Shown: positions 7,644-17,143 of the stretch, in pieces
Layout of the letters: each line of letters begins with the position of its first letter
Position numbering within the stretch: position 1 is the stretch's first letter
From: Sphingobium sp. EM0848
GTDB lineage: Bacteria > Pseudomonadota > Alphaproteobacteria > Sphingomonadales > Sphingomonadaceae
Reading direction: 5' to 3'
Assembly: GCF_013375555.1 (NCBI RefSeq)
Contig: NZ_JABXWB010000005.1
Coordinates: 1,514,001 to 1,578,000 of the forward strand
Length of the DNA stretch: 64,000 nucleotides
Made by a program: the position numbers and the translations under genes
The notes under the pieces: model-generated
Databases searched by the model: none
What the model saw: only the letters and a program-made list of their open reading frames with translations
Told to the model about the DNA's origin: nothing

Positions 7644-9953
7644 TCAGAACCGGAACCGGACGTCCACGCCATAGGTGCGCGGTTCGCTGAAATAGGTCTG
7701 GTTGGCATTGATCAGGCCAGGCGATGCCAGCTCGAAATCGAACAGCTGATATTCCTGGTCGGTCAGGTTCTTGCCCCAGATCGAAACATCGACCTTCCCC
7801 GACCCCACCTTCAGGTCGCCCAGCGTCAGCCGTGCGTTGAGGAGCAGCACCTTGTTGGAGAGCATTGGGTCGGTAGCGGACGAATAATATCCGCTCGACC
7901 AATTGCCATCGACATGCGCCGAAAGCGTGCCATCCGGCAGCGCAGGGAAGCGGTAGTCGAGTGCCATCGTCGCAGCATGACGCGGCGTCTGCGCAACCTT
8001 GATCCGTTCCGACCGGTTGGTGAACGGGTTGATCTGCGGTGGCACATCGGCGTCGGTGAAGACATAATTGCCGGTGAGCGTGAAGCCGCCACCCGGAGCG
8101 ATCGTCAGATCAGCCTCTACCCCCTTGATCTTGGCGTCGCGATCGCCATTGATCGTCTCGGTCGCCGAGGGATTGGCAGGCGATGTGAAGTCGAGCTGCA
8201 TGTCCTTCAGTCGGCTGGCATAAGCCGCCAGGTTGAGTCGGACGTGCCGGTCGAACAGGTCTGATTTCAGGCCCAATTCCCACGATTCCACCGTCTCCTC
8301 GGCAAAGGGCCGGAAGATCGTCGAGCGTGAATTGGCGCCGCCCGCACGATAGGCATTGCCCCAGCGCAGATAGCTGTTCACATTGTCGCTGATGTCGAAG
8401 GCGATCGTGGCGGCGGGGTCGACGCGTTTCGATCTGAACTCGAATCGCAGCGCCGGCGGCGCATCGGCTCCGCGCAGCTTGGTCATGCGCCCATGCTTGC
8501 TGTCGCCGGTGTAGCGAAGACCACCGGTCAGGTGCAGCCGATCATCCAGGACGGGTGGCGTCCATGTCGCCTGGCCGTAAAGGGCCTTGGATTTGGCATG
8601 CGCTTCACTCGCGCGATCGGGATAGGGCGTCGCGGAAACCGGAACGGGCAGCGTGTTGATCGCGGTTCCGTTGGCGTTGAACTGAGAGGTGAATGGCGCG
8701 AAGGCGACATCGGTCGCATTCTCGTCGAAATAGAAGGCCCCGAGCACATAGTTCAGTCGGTCGGTAGTGCCAACGAGTTGCAGTTCCTCACTGAACTGAT
8801 CCTGGTCAACGCCCGCGAAGCTGGCCCGTCCCTCAAAACCGTTGGGCCGGAAGGCCAGGAAGGCACCGGATGAATTGTCATGCTGGGTCTGGTCGAGTTC
8901 GCGATAGGCGGTGATCGAGCGCAATGTCAGTGCGTCGCCAATGTCCCATTCGGCATGCAGCACATGGCCTTTGACCTTGCCGACGCTGGGCTCCAGCGCA
9001 AAGCCGCCGCGGGCATGGCGCGTGCGTCTGCCGTCGACCGAGAAGATCGGCGCGAGCGGGGGAGCGCCCGGCAGCATATATTCGATATGGGGATAACCTC
9101 CCGTGCTCTTGTCAGTCGATGTGTCGAAGGCATATTCGATGCTCAGATTGGCGGCCGGCTTCCACAGCGCCGCGGCACGGAAACCGTAGCGTTTTATCGC
9201 GTTCCAGTCTGATGCGCCGGCCAGCGGGTTTTCCACCCAACCGTCGCGCTTATTGTACACCCCGTCCAACTTGACGCTTATCCCCGCCACTTCGGGCAGG
9301 TTGACATGCGCTGCAATGCTGCGGCCATCCCAATTGCGAAGACCGCCTGTCATATCGACCCCGAATTTGCCGGTCGGCTTCTTGGTGATGATGCTGAGCG
9401 CACCGCCCACCGCATTTCGGCCGAACAGCGTGCCCTGCGGCCCGCGAAGCACCTCGATCCGCTCGACATCGACCAGTTCGGTGCCAAGCCCCTGGACACG
9501 GCCGAGATAGACGCCGTCAATATAGATGCCGACGGTGGGATCACGGCTGATCTGGGTAGCATCGGTCGGCACGAGGCCGCGCATGCCGATCGTCACCGCC
9601 GAGGCGCGACCGGCAAAGGGCGCGATACGCAACGACGGGGCTGCGCCACTGATGAAATCGGTGATGGTGGCGATGCCGCGCTGCTCGAGCGCGCGATCAC
9701 TCAGCACATCGATAGAAATCGGCGTGCTCTGAAGTGACTCTTCGCGCTTCTGTGCGGTAACGACGATGTCCGCCAAACCATCCGAAGATAACATTTGTAC
9801 TGTATCATTTGACGCAATCTCAGCGTGAGCGATGGAGGCGTCATCGACGATTATGCCGACAAATAGCGCTGATCCTGCCAGCAAAATGGTCCGCATATTT
9901 TGATTGGATTTCGGCATAATGGCTGAAATTCGTTCATTAATTGGCTTTGACAT
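7644..9953 (-). CDS. TonB-dependent receptor 1
   Basis: 769 residues from 9953, with GAGGGG seven bases upstream. The signal region ends near IAHA. A TonB-box/plug start reads DIVVTAQKREESLQ, the plug contains VERIEVLRGPQGTLFGRN, and a 22-strand barrel ends in the terminal aromatic VDVRFRF. It is an outer-membrane active transporter for large or hydrophobic ligands, driven by TonB-ExbBD. It forms an operon with the exported phosphatase downstream, and the two-domain TetR regulator lies upstream on the same strand. The ligand is unknown. Confidence 0.93.
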   Translation of the reverse strand: MSKPINERISAIMPKSNQNMRTILLAGSALFVGIIVDDASIAHAEIASNDTVQMLSSDGLADIVVTAQKREESLQSTPISIDVLSDRALEQRGIATITDFISGAAPSLRIAPFAGRASAVTIGMRGLVPTDATQISRDPTVGIYIDGVYLGRVQGLGTELVDVERIEVLRGPQGTLFGRNAVGGALSIITKKPTGKFGVDMTGGLRNWDGRSIAAHVNLPEVAGISVKLDGVYNKRDGWVENPLAGASDWNAIKRYGFRAAALWKPAANLSIEYAFDTSTDKSTGGYPHIEYMLPGAPPLAPIFSVDGRRTRHARGGFALEPSVGKVKGHVLHAEWDIGDALTLRSITAYRELDQTQHDNSSGAFLAFRPNGFEGRASFAGVDQDQFSEELQLVGTTDRLNYVLGAFYFDENATDVAFAPFTSQFNANGTAINTLPVPVSATPYPDRASEAHAKSKALYGQATWTPPVLDDRLHLTGGLRYTGDSKHGRMTKLRGADAPPALRFEFRSKRVDPAATIAFDISDNVNSYLRWGNAYRAGGANSRSTIFRPFAEETVESWELGLKSDLFDRHVRLNLAAYASRLKDMQLDFTSPANPSATETINGDRDAKIKGVEADLTIAPGGGFTLTGNYVFTDADVPPQINPFTNRSERIKVAQTPRHAATMALDYRFPALPDGTLSAHVDGNWSSGYYSSATDPMLSNKVLLLNARLTLGDLKVGSGKVDVSIWGKNLTDQEYQLFDFELASPGLINANQTYFSEPRTYGVDVRFRF

Positions 9954-10097
9954 GAAATCCCCTCTCCCAAGTTTCATCGCGACTCTGTCGGCCTTAAACG
10001 ATGAACATGACATATGTACTGTTCAGGACCGGGAGGTGTAAATAGCCTTTCCGTAGCGACACGGGTGAGGTCGGCAAAGCTGGTCGGGAAGGGAGCT

Positions 10098-11333
10098 TTA
10101 GTTGGCGAGCGCCAGGAGGTCGCCGAGCGTGGCGGAACTGTGGCCGGTATAGTCTATCCCGCGGGCGAGATTGATGAACAACTCGCCCCCCAGCACCATG
10201 GATGTGATTTGCGCTGCACAGCGATCGTACCGTTCTGGCGCAGCGAACAGTTGGTCGATCCACAGACCGGAAGATCGCCCGCGATCCTTGCGGCGCTGCG
10301 CGACCAATGGCGCGAAGGCCGGGTCGCGTGCGCCGGCGAGTGCGATCATGTGCGTCGCTCGCGACAGCCCCTTGGCGGCTCTCTGCGGATCAATCAACCC
10401 GCCACGGGCGGCGGGATCAGAGACCAGCCGGCTGCGGATGAGGTCGACGTCGAGAGTCGCACGAAACCCTTCGTAAAGCGCCTCATTGCCGGCCCGGACG
10501 AGGTCCATATGCGTGCGGAAATGATGGGCGACCGCCGAAGGCGATATGCCAAGCGCGGCGGCGACCGAGCGGTGTGTAACTGCCGAAGGTCCTCGGTCGC
10601 GCATCAGCGAAGCAGTCGCTTCCGCGACTGGCCAGGCGCTCGATTTAATCGGGGTTGCGATCGGCTCGGACGGAGCAAGACCGGCGATGAAATTTTCGAA
10701 CAGATCGCTGTCCGCCGTTCCGACGTCCGCCAATACGCCATTGCAAAGTCGCCGGATGCCCATATCGCGCATCAACCGATAGGTGGGCTCATGACCGAGC
10801 ACCACGCTGTAGAGCTGTTCGGCGACAACATATTTCACGATCAGGCGGGCGAGCGCGTTGGACTTCGGATGGCGACCGGACAGCAACTGCTGCCAGAAGC
10901 ACTCGCGCTCGTCGAGCCATGGCGCTACGAACGCTCTCAGGCCGCCATCGATTCCCGCTTCGAGCAGCATTTCCTCCCAAAAGATCGCCGCCTCGCGCCG
11001 GTTGGTGGCATAATCATCGAGATATCCGGTCACCACCGCGGCCAATGTCGCAACATCGAAATGCCGTAGGGCCGCAAGCCGGTCGAGCCATTGCCGATCG
11101 AGAGCAAGGCTGGAAGCTCGCTCAGCCTCGACCAGGATGGCGATCAATTGCTCCTTATTGCCGACGCGATAGCCGATTTCGCCCATCGTCCAGCCACTGG
11201 CTCCAGCCACGGAGCGCAGACTGAGGCCACGAAGACCCCGCCCGGCCACTAGCGAACGAGCAGCCGAGACAAGCGCCGACCAATCCCCCAAGCCCACACC
11301 TTCGTTCACCATTACACCTAACGCATCATCCAT
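10098..11333 (-). CDS. Double TetR-type transcriptional regulator (two fused repeats)
   Basis: About 411 residues from 11333, or 432 from 11396. It holds two TetR-like DNA-binding units. The first has the helix-turn-helix LSLRSVAGASGWTMGEIGYR with NKEQLIAILVEAE after it. The second, beginning near residue 235, has VTHRSVAAALGISPSAVAHH and then MDLVRAGNEALYEG. Each is followed by its own ~150-residue helical ligand-binding region. TetR proteins are normally ~200-residue homodimers, so this looks like a covalent dimer made by duplication and fusion. It lies upstream of, and co-directional with, the receptor/phosphatase pair and may control it. Start uncertain. Confidence 0.8.
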   Translation of the reverse strand: MDDALGVMVNEGVGLGDWSALVSAARSLVAGRGLRGLSLRSVAGASGWTMGEIGYRVGNKEQLIAILVEAERASSLALDRQWLDRLAALRHFDVATLAAVVTGYLDDYATNRREAAIFWEEMLLEAGIDGGLRAFVAPWLDERECFWQQLLSGRHPKSNALARLIVKYVVAEQLYSVVLGHEPTYRLMRDMGIRRLCNGVLADVGTADSDLFENFIAGLAPSEPIATPIKSSAWPVAEATASLMRDRGPSAVTHRSVAAALGISPSAVAHHFRTHMDLVRAGNEALYEGFRATLDVDLIRSRLVSDPAARGGLIDPQRAAKGLSRATHMIALAGARDPAFAPLVAQRRKDRGRSSGLWIDQLFAAPERYDRCAAQITSMVLGGELFINLARGIDYTGHSSATLGDLLALAN

Positions 11334-11579
11334 AGCGGTCTTTGCCAGCTGTAGCGCCTCGGTTGCTGGTGAGCGAGTCTCCCGACACCATGACACGGCC
11401 CTCTACACATCATCGGCAAAATTCTACAAATGTGTGATGGGCGGCATTGCCGCAAAGCAGAAGATGGGAGCCACCGCGCCAACGGCAGCTTTGGCCATAG
11501 GCGCGCTCCGAAGCCGACTGGCGCGAAAGTCCCATGGTCAGCCGAAAACCTGCCAGACCACTTTCTCTCGCAGGTGCGA
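11334..11579. other. Gap between regulator and decayed gene
   Basis: No gene supported here. The sequence may include the regulator's promoter and further debris of the adjacent decayed gene. Confidence 0.4.
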
Positions 11580-12124
11580 TCAGGCAGTGACAGTCGCCTC
11601 CAACTCCCCGATCTTCTCACTGCAAAGGATATGCACGACGCGGCCCAACTCCTCCACCTGGGTGCCGAGCCAGGTCAGCTCTTCCTCGCTGATGGTATAA
11701 TGTTTCGAGTAGCGCGCCTTCACATATCCATGAAGAAATAGCGCCCATGGGCAAGACCGTCATTCACTTCTTGCAAGGTGTGCATGATGAAATTCACTGG
11801 GGTCTTGAGGGTCTGGGTGATCGCCAGTTCGCGCGTCAGCCGCTCATCGGTCTTCTCCCAATATTGGACCCGGTCGGTGAGTTCCTTCTGATTGACGATG
11901 ATGAGCAGATCATAGTCGGATTTGTAGCCTTTGGCGGTGTGCGGCTCGTCCACCCATCCGCCCCGCGCGTAGCTGCCGTAGAGGATTATCTTGTGGATCC
12001 GGCCCGTTTTGCGCTTGCCGGTCGCGAGATTGTTGGCATCCCCGAATTCCTCGAAGATGATCTGCACCACGCGCTCTAGTTCGCGCTGCTTCGAAGGTGG
12101 GAGGTGATCAAGGCTTGTTCGCAT
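11580..12124 (-). pseudogene. Nucleotidyltransferase-HEPN gene with internal deletion
   Basis: From 12124 the reverse strand encodes MRTSLDHLPPSKQRELERVV, then IILYGSYARGGW and SDYDLLIIV, the nucleotidyltransferase fold with its G-S-x10-D-x-D metal site. The frame stops at 11720. A second frame, overlapping by GTGA, continues with ARYSKHYTISEEELTWLG to a stop at 11580. That is the C-terminal end of the HEPN domain of full-length ~300-residue relatives. So ~140 residues of the centre are missing and the halves are out of frame. Such MNT/HEPN proteins act as toxin-antitoxin or defence modules; this one is dead or retains only the transferase part. Confidence 0.65.
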
Positions 12125-12135
12125 AATCGGTGCCG

Positions 12136-12555
12136 TCAACGCGAAATCCAGGGGTTGATTACGGCAACGCCAACCGCGTCGAAGGGAGCGGTATCGCGGG
12201 TCGCCACGGAGAAGCCGGTCGCCTTTGCAATCGCGGCAATGTAGCCGTCTGGAGTAGGAAAGCCTTTGCCGACCGTCCGGGCATGGGAGGCGAGGGCGGC
12301 GTAGGTTTGCGCGGCCTTGGTTTCGAACGGCAGGATTCGTTCGCCGAACAGTTCCAGGAGACCGTCCAATGTCGAGGCGAGAGCATGCTTGCGTTTGCCT
12401 TCCGGCAACGCTGAGATGCCGAACAACAGTTCAGCGAGGGTCACGCTGGTCAGAAAGAGCGTCTCGGCAGGCTGGCGATTGAGCCAGTCGATTACCGCAG
12501 GGTCCGCCGATGGCTTCATCGCCTCCGAAACGACGTTAGTGTCCAGCAGGACCAT
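12136..12555 (-). CDS. PIN-domain toxin, FitB/VapC type
   Basis: 139 residues. The acidic PIN residues are visible: LLDTNVVSE at the start, the Glu in TLAELLFGI (residue ~43), PTPDGYIAAIA (residue ~100) and TRDTAPFD near the end. This is the Mg-dependent ribonuclease fold of type II toxins. Its ATG at 12555 overlaps the antitoxin stop by one base (TGATG). The length is normal for the family and all catalytic positions seem intact, so the toxin may be active. Confidence 0.88.
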   Translation of the reverse strand: MVLLDTNVVSEAMKPSADPAVIDWLNRQPAETLFLTSVTLAELLFGISALPEGKRKHALASTLDGLLELFGERILPFETKAAQTYAALASHARTVGKGFPTPDGYIAAIAKATGFSVATRDTAPFDAVGVAVINPWISR

Positions 12556-12803
12556 CAATCAAAGCTCATTGGGGCGGCCGGTTCACGCTTCTGGGTGAGC
12601 CAATCTTCGTCGGCGTCGGTCAAACCTGCGTCGCGGCCGATCTGGGCAAGGGCATCCCCCATGCGAAGGCGGTGGGACGGCTTTACGGCTTGCTCCAAGA
12701 TGTCGCGGATTTCCGCTTCGGTGCTTCTCCCATGGGACGCCGCACGCGCCCGAATTGCCCGATGAACCTCATCTGGCAGATTCCTCACAGTCACCGATGG
12801 CAC
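12555..12803 (-). CDS. FitA-type ribbon-helix-helix antitoxin
   Basis: 82 residues from a GTG at 12803, chosen because GAGGAGG sits five bases upstream. The N-terminus PSVTVRNLPDEVHRAIRARA is the ribbon-helix-helix DNA-binding strand and first helix, followed by RSTEAEIRDILEQAV. The C-terminal part would wrap the toxin. Such antitoxins repress their own operon. Two TATCACT repeats just upstream are the likely operator. Confidence 0.85.
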   Translation of the reverse strand: MPSVTVRNLPDEVHRAIRARAASHGRSTEAEIRDILEQAVKPSHRLRMGDALAQIGRDAGLTDADEDWLTQKREPAAPMSFD

Positions 12804-12833
12804 TTCGGCCTCCTCATCGCACAAACAGATTGA

Positions 12834-12860
12834 TATCACTTTACCGATTATGCTATCACT
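12834..12860. promoter_or_regulatory. Candidate FitA operator: two TATCACT repeats
   Basis: TATCACT occurs at 12834-12840 and again at 12854-12860, a 20-base period equal to two helical turns, about 30 bases upstream of the antitoxin start. The first copy also overlaps the palindrome TGATATCA. Confidence 0.45.
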
Positions 12861-12944
12861 TGCAAGGAAGATGCGCCATATCGGCGACATCTCATTGCGC
12901 GGAACAGGCGGAAATCTGTCAATGTTTGCGTGAGGCAGCGAAGC

Positions 12945-13367
12945 ATGGATGAAACAGACAAAGCCCTGAATCTTGAGCCGATAGAACGGCCGAGAATTCG
13001 CGATTGGTTCTGGCGGCCTTGGTATGCTAAACTGTGGATCGCGCTCATTCTTCTGGTTCTGCTGCTCGGTTATCTTACTCCGCACGACCTTTTTCGCTCT
13101 CACGAGGGCGCCGCCACGCTAACGATGGTGCTTGTCCTGAACCCCTATCTCTTCATCGGCGGCCTCGGCTTTGGCTATTTCCGCGCCGCATGGAAGCACA
13201 GCTTTGGTCCAATGAGGCCTCTGACCAAGGATGAATGGGAGTGGCATCACCTGCAGGGAGGCAATGATCCAACCGATCCTTCCGACCCCGACTGGTTTTG
13301 GCATCCGTCGAACCCAATGAGTGATGCTTTCCGGCGTCGACTGTATGATGAACCTAGCGCTTTTTGA
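12945..13367 (+). CDS. Two-span inner-membrane protein, unidentified
   Basis: 140 residues from 12945. A hydrophilic N-terminus rich in Arg/Trp (RIRDWFWRPWYAKLW) leads into a membrane helix (IALILLVLLLGYL) and a second hydrophobic stretch (MVLVLNPYLFIGGLGFGYF). An acidic/Trp-rich C-terminal tail (DWFWHPSNP) follows. No family recognised. The gene is tail-to-tail with the traG fragment and starts head-to-head with the antitoxin promoter. Confidence 0.65.
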   Translation: MDETDKALNLEPIERPRIRDWFWRPWYAKLWIALILLVLLLGYLTPHDLFRSHEGAATLTMVLVLNPYLFIGGLGFGYFRAAWKHSFGPMRPLTKDEWEWHHLQGGNDPTDPSDPDWFWHPSNPMSDAFRRRLYDEPSAF

Positions 13368-14604
13368 AGGTCGGGTCGCCATCTCCAGGTCCGATGCTTA
13401 GGTCGCCTGAGAAGCGGCCATTGTCCAACACCTTCGATTGCTCGAAACTTGTCACGGGCGCAGTAGGGTCAAACGTACTCCGACCGGCATCAGCCTGCCC
13501 GAGATATCGATTACGCATGCCGTTCGTCCCCAAGATTTGTTCGCTCAGTTCGTGTGTAAACGCTTGATGGGGATCATTTGATCGAGCTGCCCTCTGCTCT
13601 GCCTTGGCAATTGCTGCTCGCACATCATAATTCACAATGTCGATAGTCGCGGAAGCTCGTGTCGAACCAGTTCCTGTGTCCGAACTCCTCCCAGACAGCT
13701 GAAAGCCGCTTTGGCCGCTTGCTTGCGCACCGGATTTTGCGCCTTTTGGACTGTCCGATCGTCCAAATTCGACGCTGCGGCCTGAGATATTTGCCCCGAA
13801 AGTGATCGAGTCCGAAATTTGGTGGTCGGCGGATCGAGCAAGGGAGCGGGTCCATCCTGTTTGGGACATAACTGCCTGTACGTCGCGCTGAAGTGTGTCC
13901 GCCACCTGTGGCTTCAAACGCCATTGGCCATGGCGGTCCATCTCGAACCCGCCTTTCAGCCATCTCGCCATCATATCGTGGCCTTCCTGGCCGCCGCCCA
14001 GGAAATGCTCGATCGTGTCCGGCCCAGCCTGCTTGCCGGCCTCGAACCGGGTGCTGGTGTCGCTGCGTGCGCTCTGCTGAAATCCCGCGCTCGACGAGAC
14101 CAACAGGTCGTTCCCTGCAAAGCTGAAGCGGGCATGGCCGCCATTGGCGACCGCGCCAAGCTGGCTCTCATTGATGAGGCCGGCCCGCCACATCTGGGCG
14201 GCGGTCTGTGGCGTCAGGTTGAGGCTGAGGTCGCCATTCTGATCCATTGCGAGCTGCCGTTTGGACATGGCGATGCCGTTCGCGCGGAGCAGACCCTGCA
14301 TGCGCGTGAGGCGTTCGGCATCCACGATCCGGGTGAGGCGGTCATTCCGCGCCCGGTCGGCAATGCTCTCGGTGCCGCCCTCAGCCATGTCGATCTGATT
14401 CCCGGCGGTTTGGCTCAAGGTCTTGATGAAGGCGTCGAGATTAGCAGCTCCCCGGACTGAGGTGCCGGCGGCCTGTGCCCCTTCGGCAAAGCCGAAATTG
14501 TCGGACTGACGCCGCTGCTCGCCGATGCGCGCGGCGGCGCGCGTGCCGTCATGGCCGACCTCCCGCTGGGCGTCGAGCTTGGGCTGGAGAGCTGTGAAGG
14601 TCAC
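13354..14604 (-). pseudogene. Conjugation protein TraG, C-terminal fragment
   Basis: About 415 residues without a proper start, in the style of the soluble C-terminal region of F-type TraG (mating-pair stabilisation and entry exclusion): long Gln/Ser/Ala-rich helical stretches, AARIGEQRRQSDNFGFAEGA and TRIVDAERLTRMQGLLRANG, and Gly-rich linkers. The membrane N-terminal half is absent. The homologous frame ends at about 14604, where the opposite-strand vapC begins, so this is a junction scar from a lost conjugative element. Identification is by overall character, so moderate. Confidence 0.5.
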
Positions 14605-14992
14605 GGCAGACACCAACATTCTGGTTCGCGCGGCCACCCAGGATGATGCGAAACAGGGACCAATTGCTCGTAAGCTCGTGTCGAGCGCGGAACTGATCGC
14701 TGTGCCGCTGTCCGCGCTTTGCGAGTTCTGCTGGGTTCTTAAGGTCGGCTACAAATTGACCTCTGCGGAGATCGCGAACTCTGTCCGACTGCTGCTGAAC
14801 GCCGGCAATGTCGTCATGGATCGCGGAGCGGCAGAAGCTGGCCTGGCCCTGCTCGATGCTGGCGGCGACTTTGCCGATGGCGTCATCGCGCATGATGGCC
14901 AGTGGCTGGGCGCCGATGTCTTCATGAGCTTTGACAAAAAGGCCGTGAAGCTTCTGCAGGCCACAGGGCATAACGCCGCCCACCCCGATTGA
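14594..14992 (+). CDS. PIN-domain toxin VapC without a visible antitoxin
   Basis: 132 residues from a GTG at 14594: VKVTADTNILVRAATQDD opens the PIN fold. The Glu in SALCEFCWVL, the Asp in GGDFADGVIAHDG and SFDKKAVKL complete the usual acidic set. VapC cleaves RNA, often initiator tRNA or 23S rRNA, and is normally encoded directly after an AbrB- or RHH-type antitoxin. Here the upstream DNA is the end of the traG fragment, so the antitoxin has been lost or lies elsewhere. Confidence 0.8.
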   Translation: MKVTADTNILVRAATQDDAKQGPIARKLVSSAELIAVPLSALCEFCWVLKVGYKLTSAEIANSVRLLLNAGNVVMDRGAAEAGLALLDAGGDFADGVIAHDGQWLGADVFMSFDKKAVKLLQATGHNAAHPD

Positions 14993-15176
14993 GAGGGATA
15001 TGCGCACAGCCCATTGAGTGGAGTTCAAAGGAAAGGGCGCGCTCATCATCGGTCGGCCCGCTGCTGTTTGGTGCCTGACGCATCATCGGTCGAGCTGGCG
15101 GAAACCGGACCATTGGCGAGGCCTTCTCTTCCCCAGTGATCCCTGCCAGAAGCCGCGACTTTTGCCATGGAGTCGC

Positions 15177-15716
15177 ATGTCCACCGTTGCCTTCTACGCT
15201 CGTTACTCGTCTGACCTGCAAAGCGCCCGTTCCCTGGACGACCAGTTCGTGGTCTGCCATCAGATGGCGCAACGCGAAGGCTGGGATGTTGTGTGCCGCT
15301 ATCAGGACGAGGCCGTATCAGGGGCAAGTATTCACGGGCGGGCTGGTATGCAAAGTCTTTTGCGTGATGCCAAAAGCGGGCGATTTGACATTATATGCGC
15401 CGAAGCCCTGGACCGCATTTCACGCGATCAGGAAGACATGGCGCATATCCACAAGCTATTGCGCTTTCTTGGAATTGCCTTGCACACTGTCGCGGAAGGT
15501 CCGATCGATGACCTTCACATAGGTTTTAAAGGGACCATGAATGCCCTATTCCTTCGAGATCTGGCCGCTAAAACACGGCGTGGACAACAGGGCCGTGTCG
15601 AGAAAGGGCGATCAGGTGGTGGTCTTGCCTATGGATATGATGTTGCAAGAGATGCAACCGGGGAGGCTGGAAGCACAAGCTACAGTCATTCGGCGGATAT
15701 TTCGCGCGTTTGCCGC
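15177..15716 (+). pseudogene. Large serine recombinase, 5' part (broken)
   Basis: Starts MSTVAFYARYSSDLQSARS at 15177. The catalytic Ser lies in ARYSSD, then SGASIHGRAGMQSLL, EALDRISRDQED and the characteristic ALFLRDLAAKTRRGQ of large site-specific recombinases. At about 15665 the frame shifts by one base: VIRRIFRAFAA continues in another frame. At 15709 the gene is cut by the IS256-family element and resumes at 17144. A normal product would be ~550 residues acting in integration/excision. Confidence 0.85.
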
Positions 15717-17143
15717 GATCGTGTCCCATTGCGTGGTGTAGGATCGCGGGCGTAGCCACGTCGATCTCCGGCTAGGCCGGGTTGATCACGCTGCCATGTT
15801 GGGCAACGTGATGAGGCTATTATCGCTCAATCCCGCGACGCTCTCAAGCGTCATATAGCGGGACCGCTGGACCGACCATTCATCGTTCTGTTCCAGCAAG
15901 ATAGCGCCGACGAGTCGGGTAATGGCTTCTTCGTTGGGGAAGATCCCGACTACCTCGGTGCGGCGCTTGATCTCGCCATTGAGGCGCTCGATGGGGTTGT
16001 TGCTGTGAAGCTTGGTGCGATGCTGAGCCGGGAAGGTCATATACGCCAGGACGTCCTCCTCGGCACTGTCCATCAAGGCGGACAGCTTCGGGACGGAAGA
16101 GCGCAACTGGTCTGCGACCGCACGCCACTGGGTTTTTGCCGTTTCGGGTGTGTCCTGGGCGAAGGCGGTTGCGATGAACGCTGAGACGACGCGGCGGCCG
16201 CTCTTTCCGGCGTGCGCCAAGGCGTTGCGCATGAAGTGCACACGGCACCGCTGCCAAGTGGCGCTCAACACCTTGGCGACAGAAGCCTTGATACCCTCAT
16301 GGGCATCGGAGATCACAAGCTTCACGCCCCGCAAGCCGCGGCGCGCCAGGCTGCGCAGGAACTCGGTCCAGAAAACCTCCGCCTCGGAATGACCGATCGT
16401 CATGCCGAGCACTTCGCGGCGGCCGTCACTGTTCACGCCGACTGCGATGATCACGGCAACCGATACGATCCGGCCTTCCCGGCGAACCTTGATGTACGTC
16501 GCATCGAGCCACACGTACGGCCAGTCGCCCTCGATCGGCCGCTCGAGGAAAGCTTTCACGCGTACGTCGATTTCTTCGCACAGGCGGCTCACCTGGCTTT
16601 TTGAGATCCCGCTCATGCCCATCGCTTTGACCAGATCGTCGACTGACCGCGTCGAGACGCCCTGAATGTACGCCTCCTGGATGACAGCGGTCAGTGCCTT
16701 CTCCGCCATCCGGCGCGGCTCCAGAAACCCGGGGAAGTAGGTTCCCTTACGCAGCTTGGGAATCCGCAGCTCCACCGTGCCGGCCCGCGTCTCCCAGTCC
16801 CGCTCGCGATAGCCGTTGCGCTGGGCGAGACGTTCAGGAGCCTTCTCCCCGTACGCCGCGCCCGTCAGGCCGCCAACCTCCATCTCCATCAGCCGCTGCG
16901 CCGCAAAACCAATCATCTCACGCAGGAAATTGCCATCGGCGCTCTTCCCAATCAACGACTGCACGTCCATCATGTCCTTGGTCATCGGTGTCTCCGTAAG
17001 TTGAGTTTCGCAACCCAAGCTTATCCGAAGTTCGCCGATGGCCACCCGCAAAACTGACCGGCCGCTACAGCGCTTTATCGATGAGCGCGCGTCCGGTCAG
17101 TTTCGCTACCCTCAGAACCTACACCACTCGGCGGGGCACGATC
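15717..17143 (-). mobile_element. IS256-family insertion sequence with 8-bp target duplication
   Basis: 1427 bp. The ends are imperfect inverted repeats: GATCGTG, a few bases, then GTGGTGTAGG on the left, with the matching reverse complement on the right. TTTGCCGC flanks both sides (15709-15716 and 17144-17151), the 8-bp duplication expected for this family. One transposase gene fills it. It is inserted in the serine recombinase gene. Confidence 0.93.
15786..16985 (-). CDS. IS256-family (Mutator-type) transposase
   Basis: 399 residues from 16985. The DDE residues are visible: [13 protein letters not shown] (first Asp, residue ~166), [11 protein letters not shown] (second Asp) and [20 protein letters not shown] (Glu, residue ~345). 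The family signature after the second Asp, [13 protein letters not shown], is present. Full length, no stops, so the element is probably active or recently so. Confidence 0.95.
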   Translation of the reverse strand: MTKDMMDVQSLIGKSADGNFLREMIGFAAQRLMEMEVGGLTGAAYGEKAPERLAQRNGYRERDWETRAGTVELRIPKLRKGTYFPGFLEPRRMAEKALTAVIQEAYIQGVSTRSVDDLVKAMGMSGISKSQVSRLCEEIDVRVKAFLERPIEGDWPYVWLDATYIKVRREGRIVSVAVIIAVGVNSDGRREVLGMTIGHSEAEVFWTEFLRSLARRGLRGVKLVISDAHEGIKASVAKVLSATWQRCRVHFMRNALAHAGKSGRRVVSAFIATAFAQDTPETAKTQWRAVADQLRSSVPKLSALMDSAEEDVLAYMTFPAQHRTKLHSNNPIERLNGEIKRRTEVVGIFPNEEAITRLVGAILLEQNDEWSVQRSRYMTLESVAGLSDNSLITLPNMAA

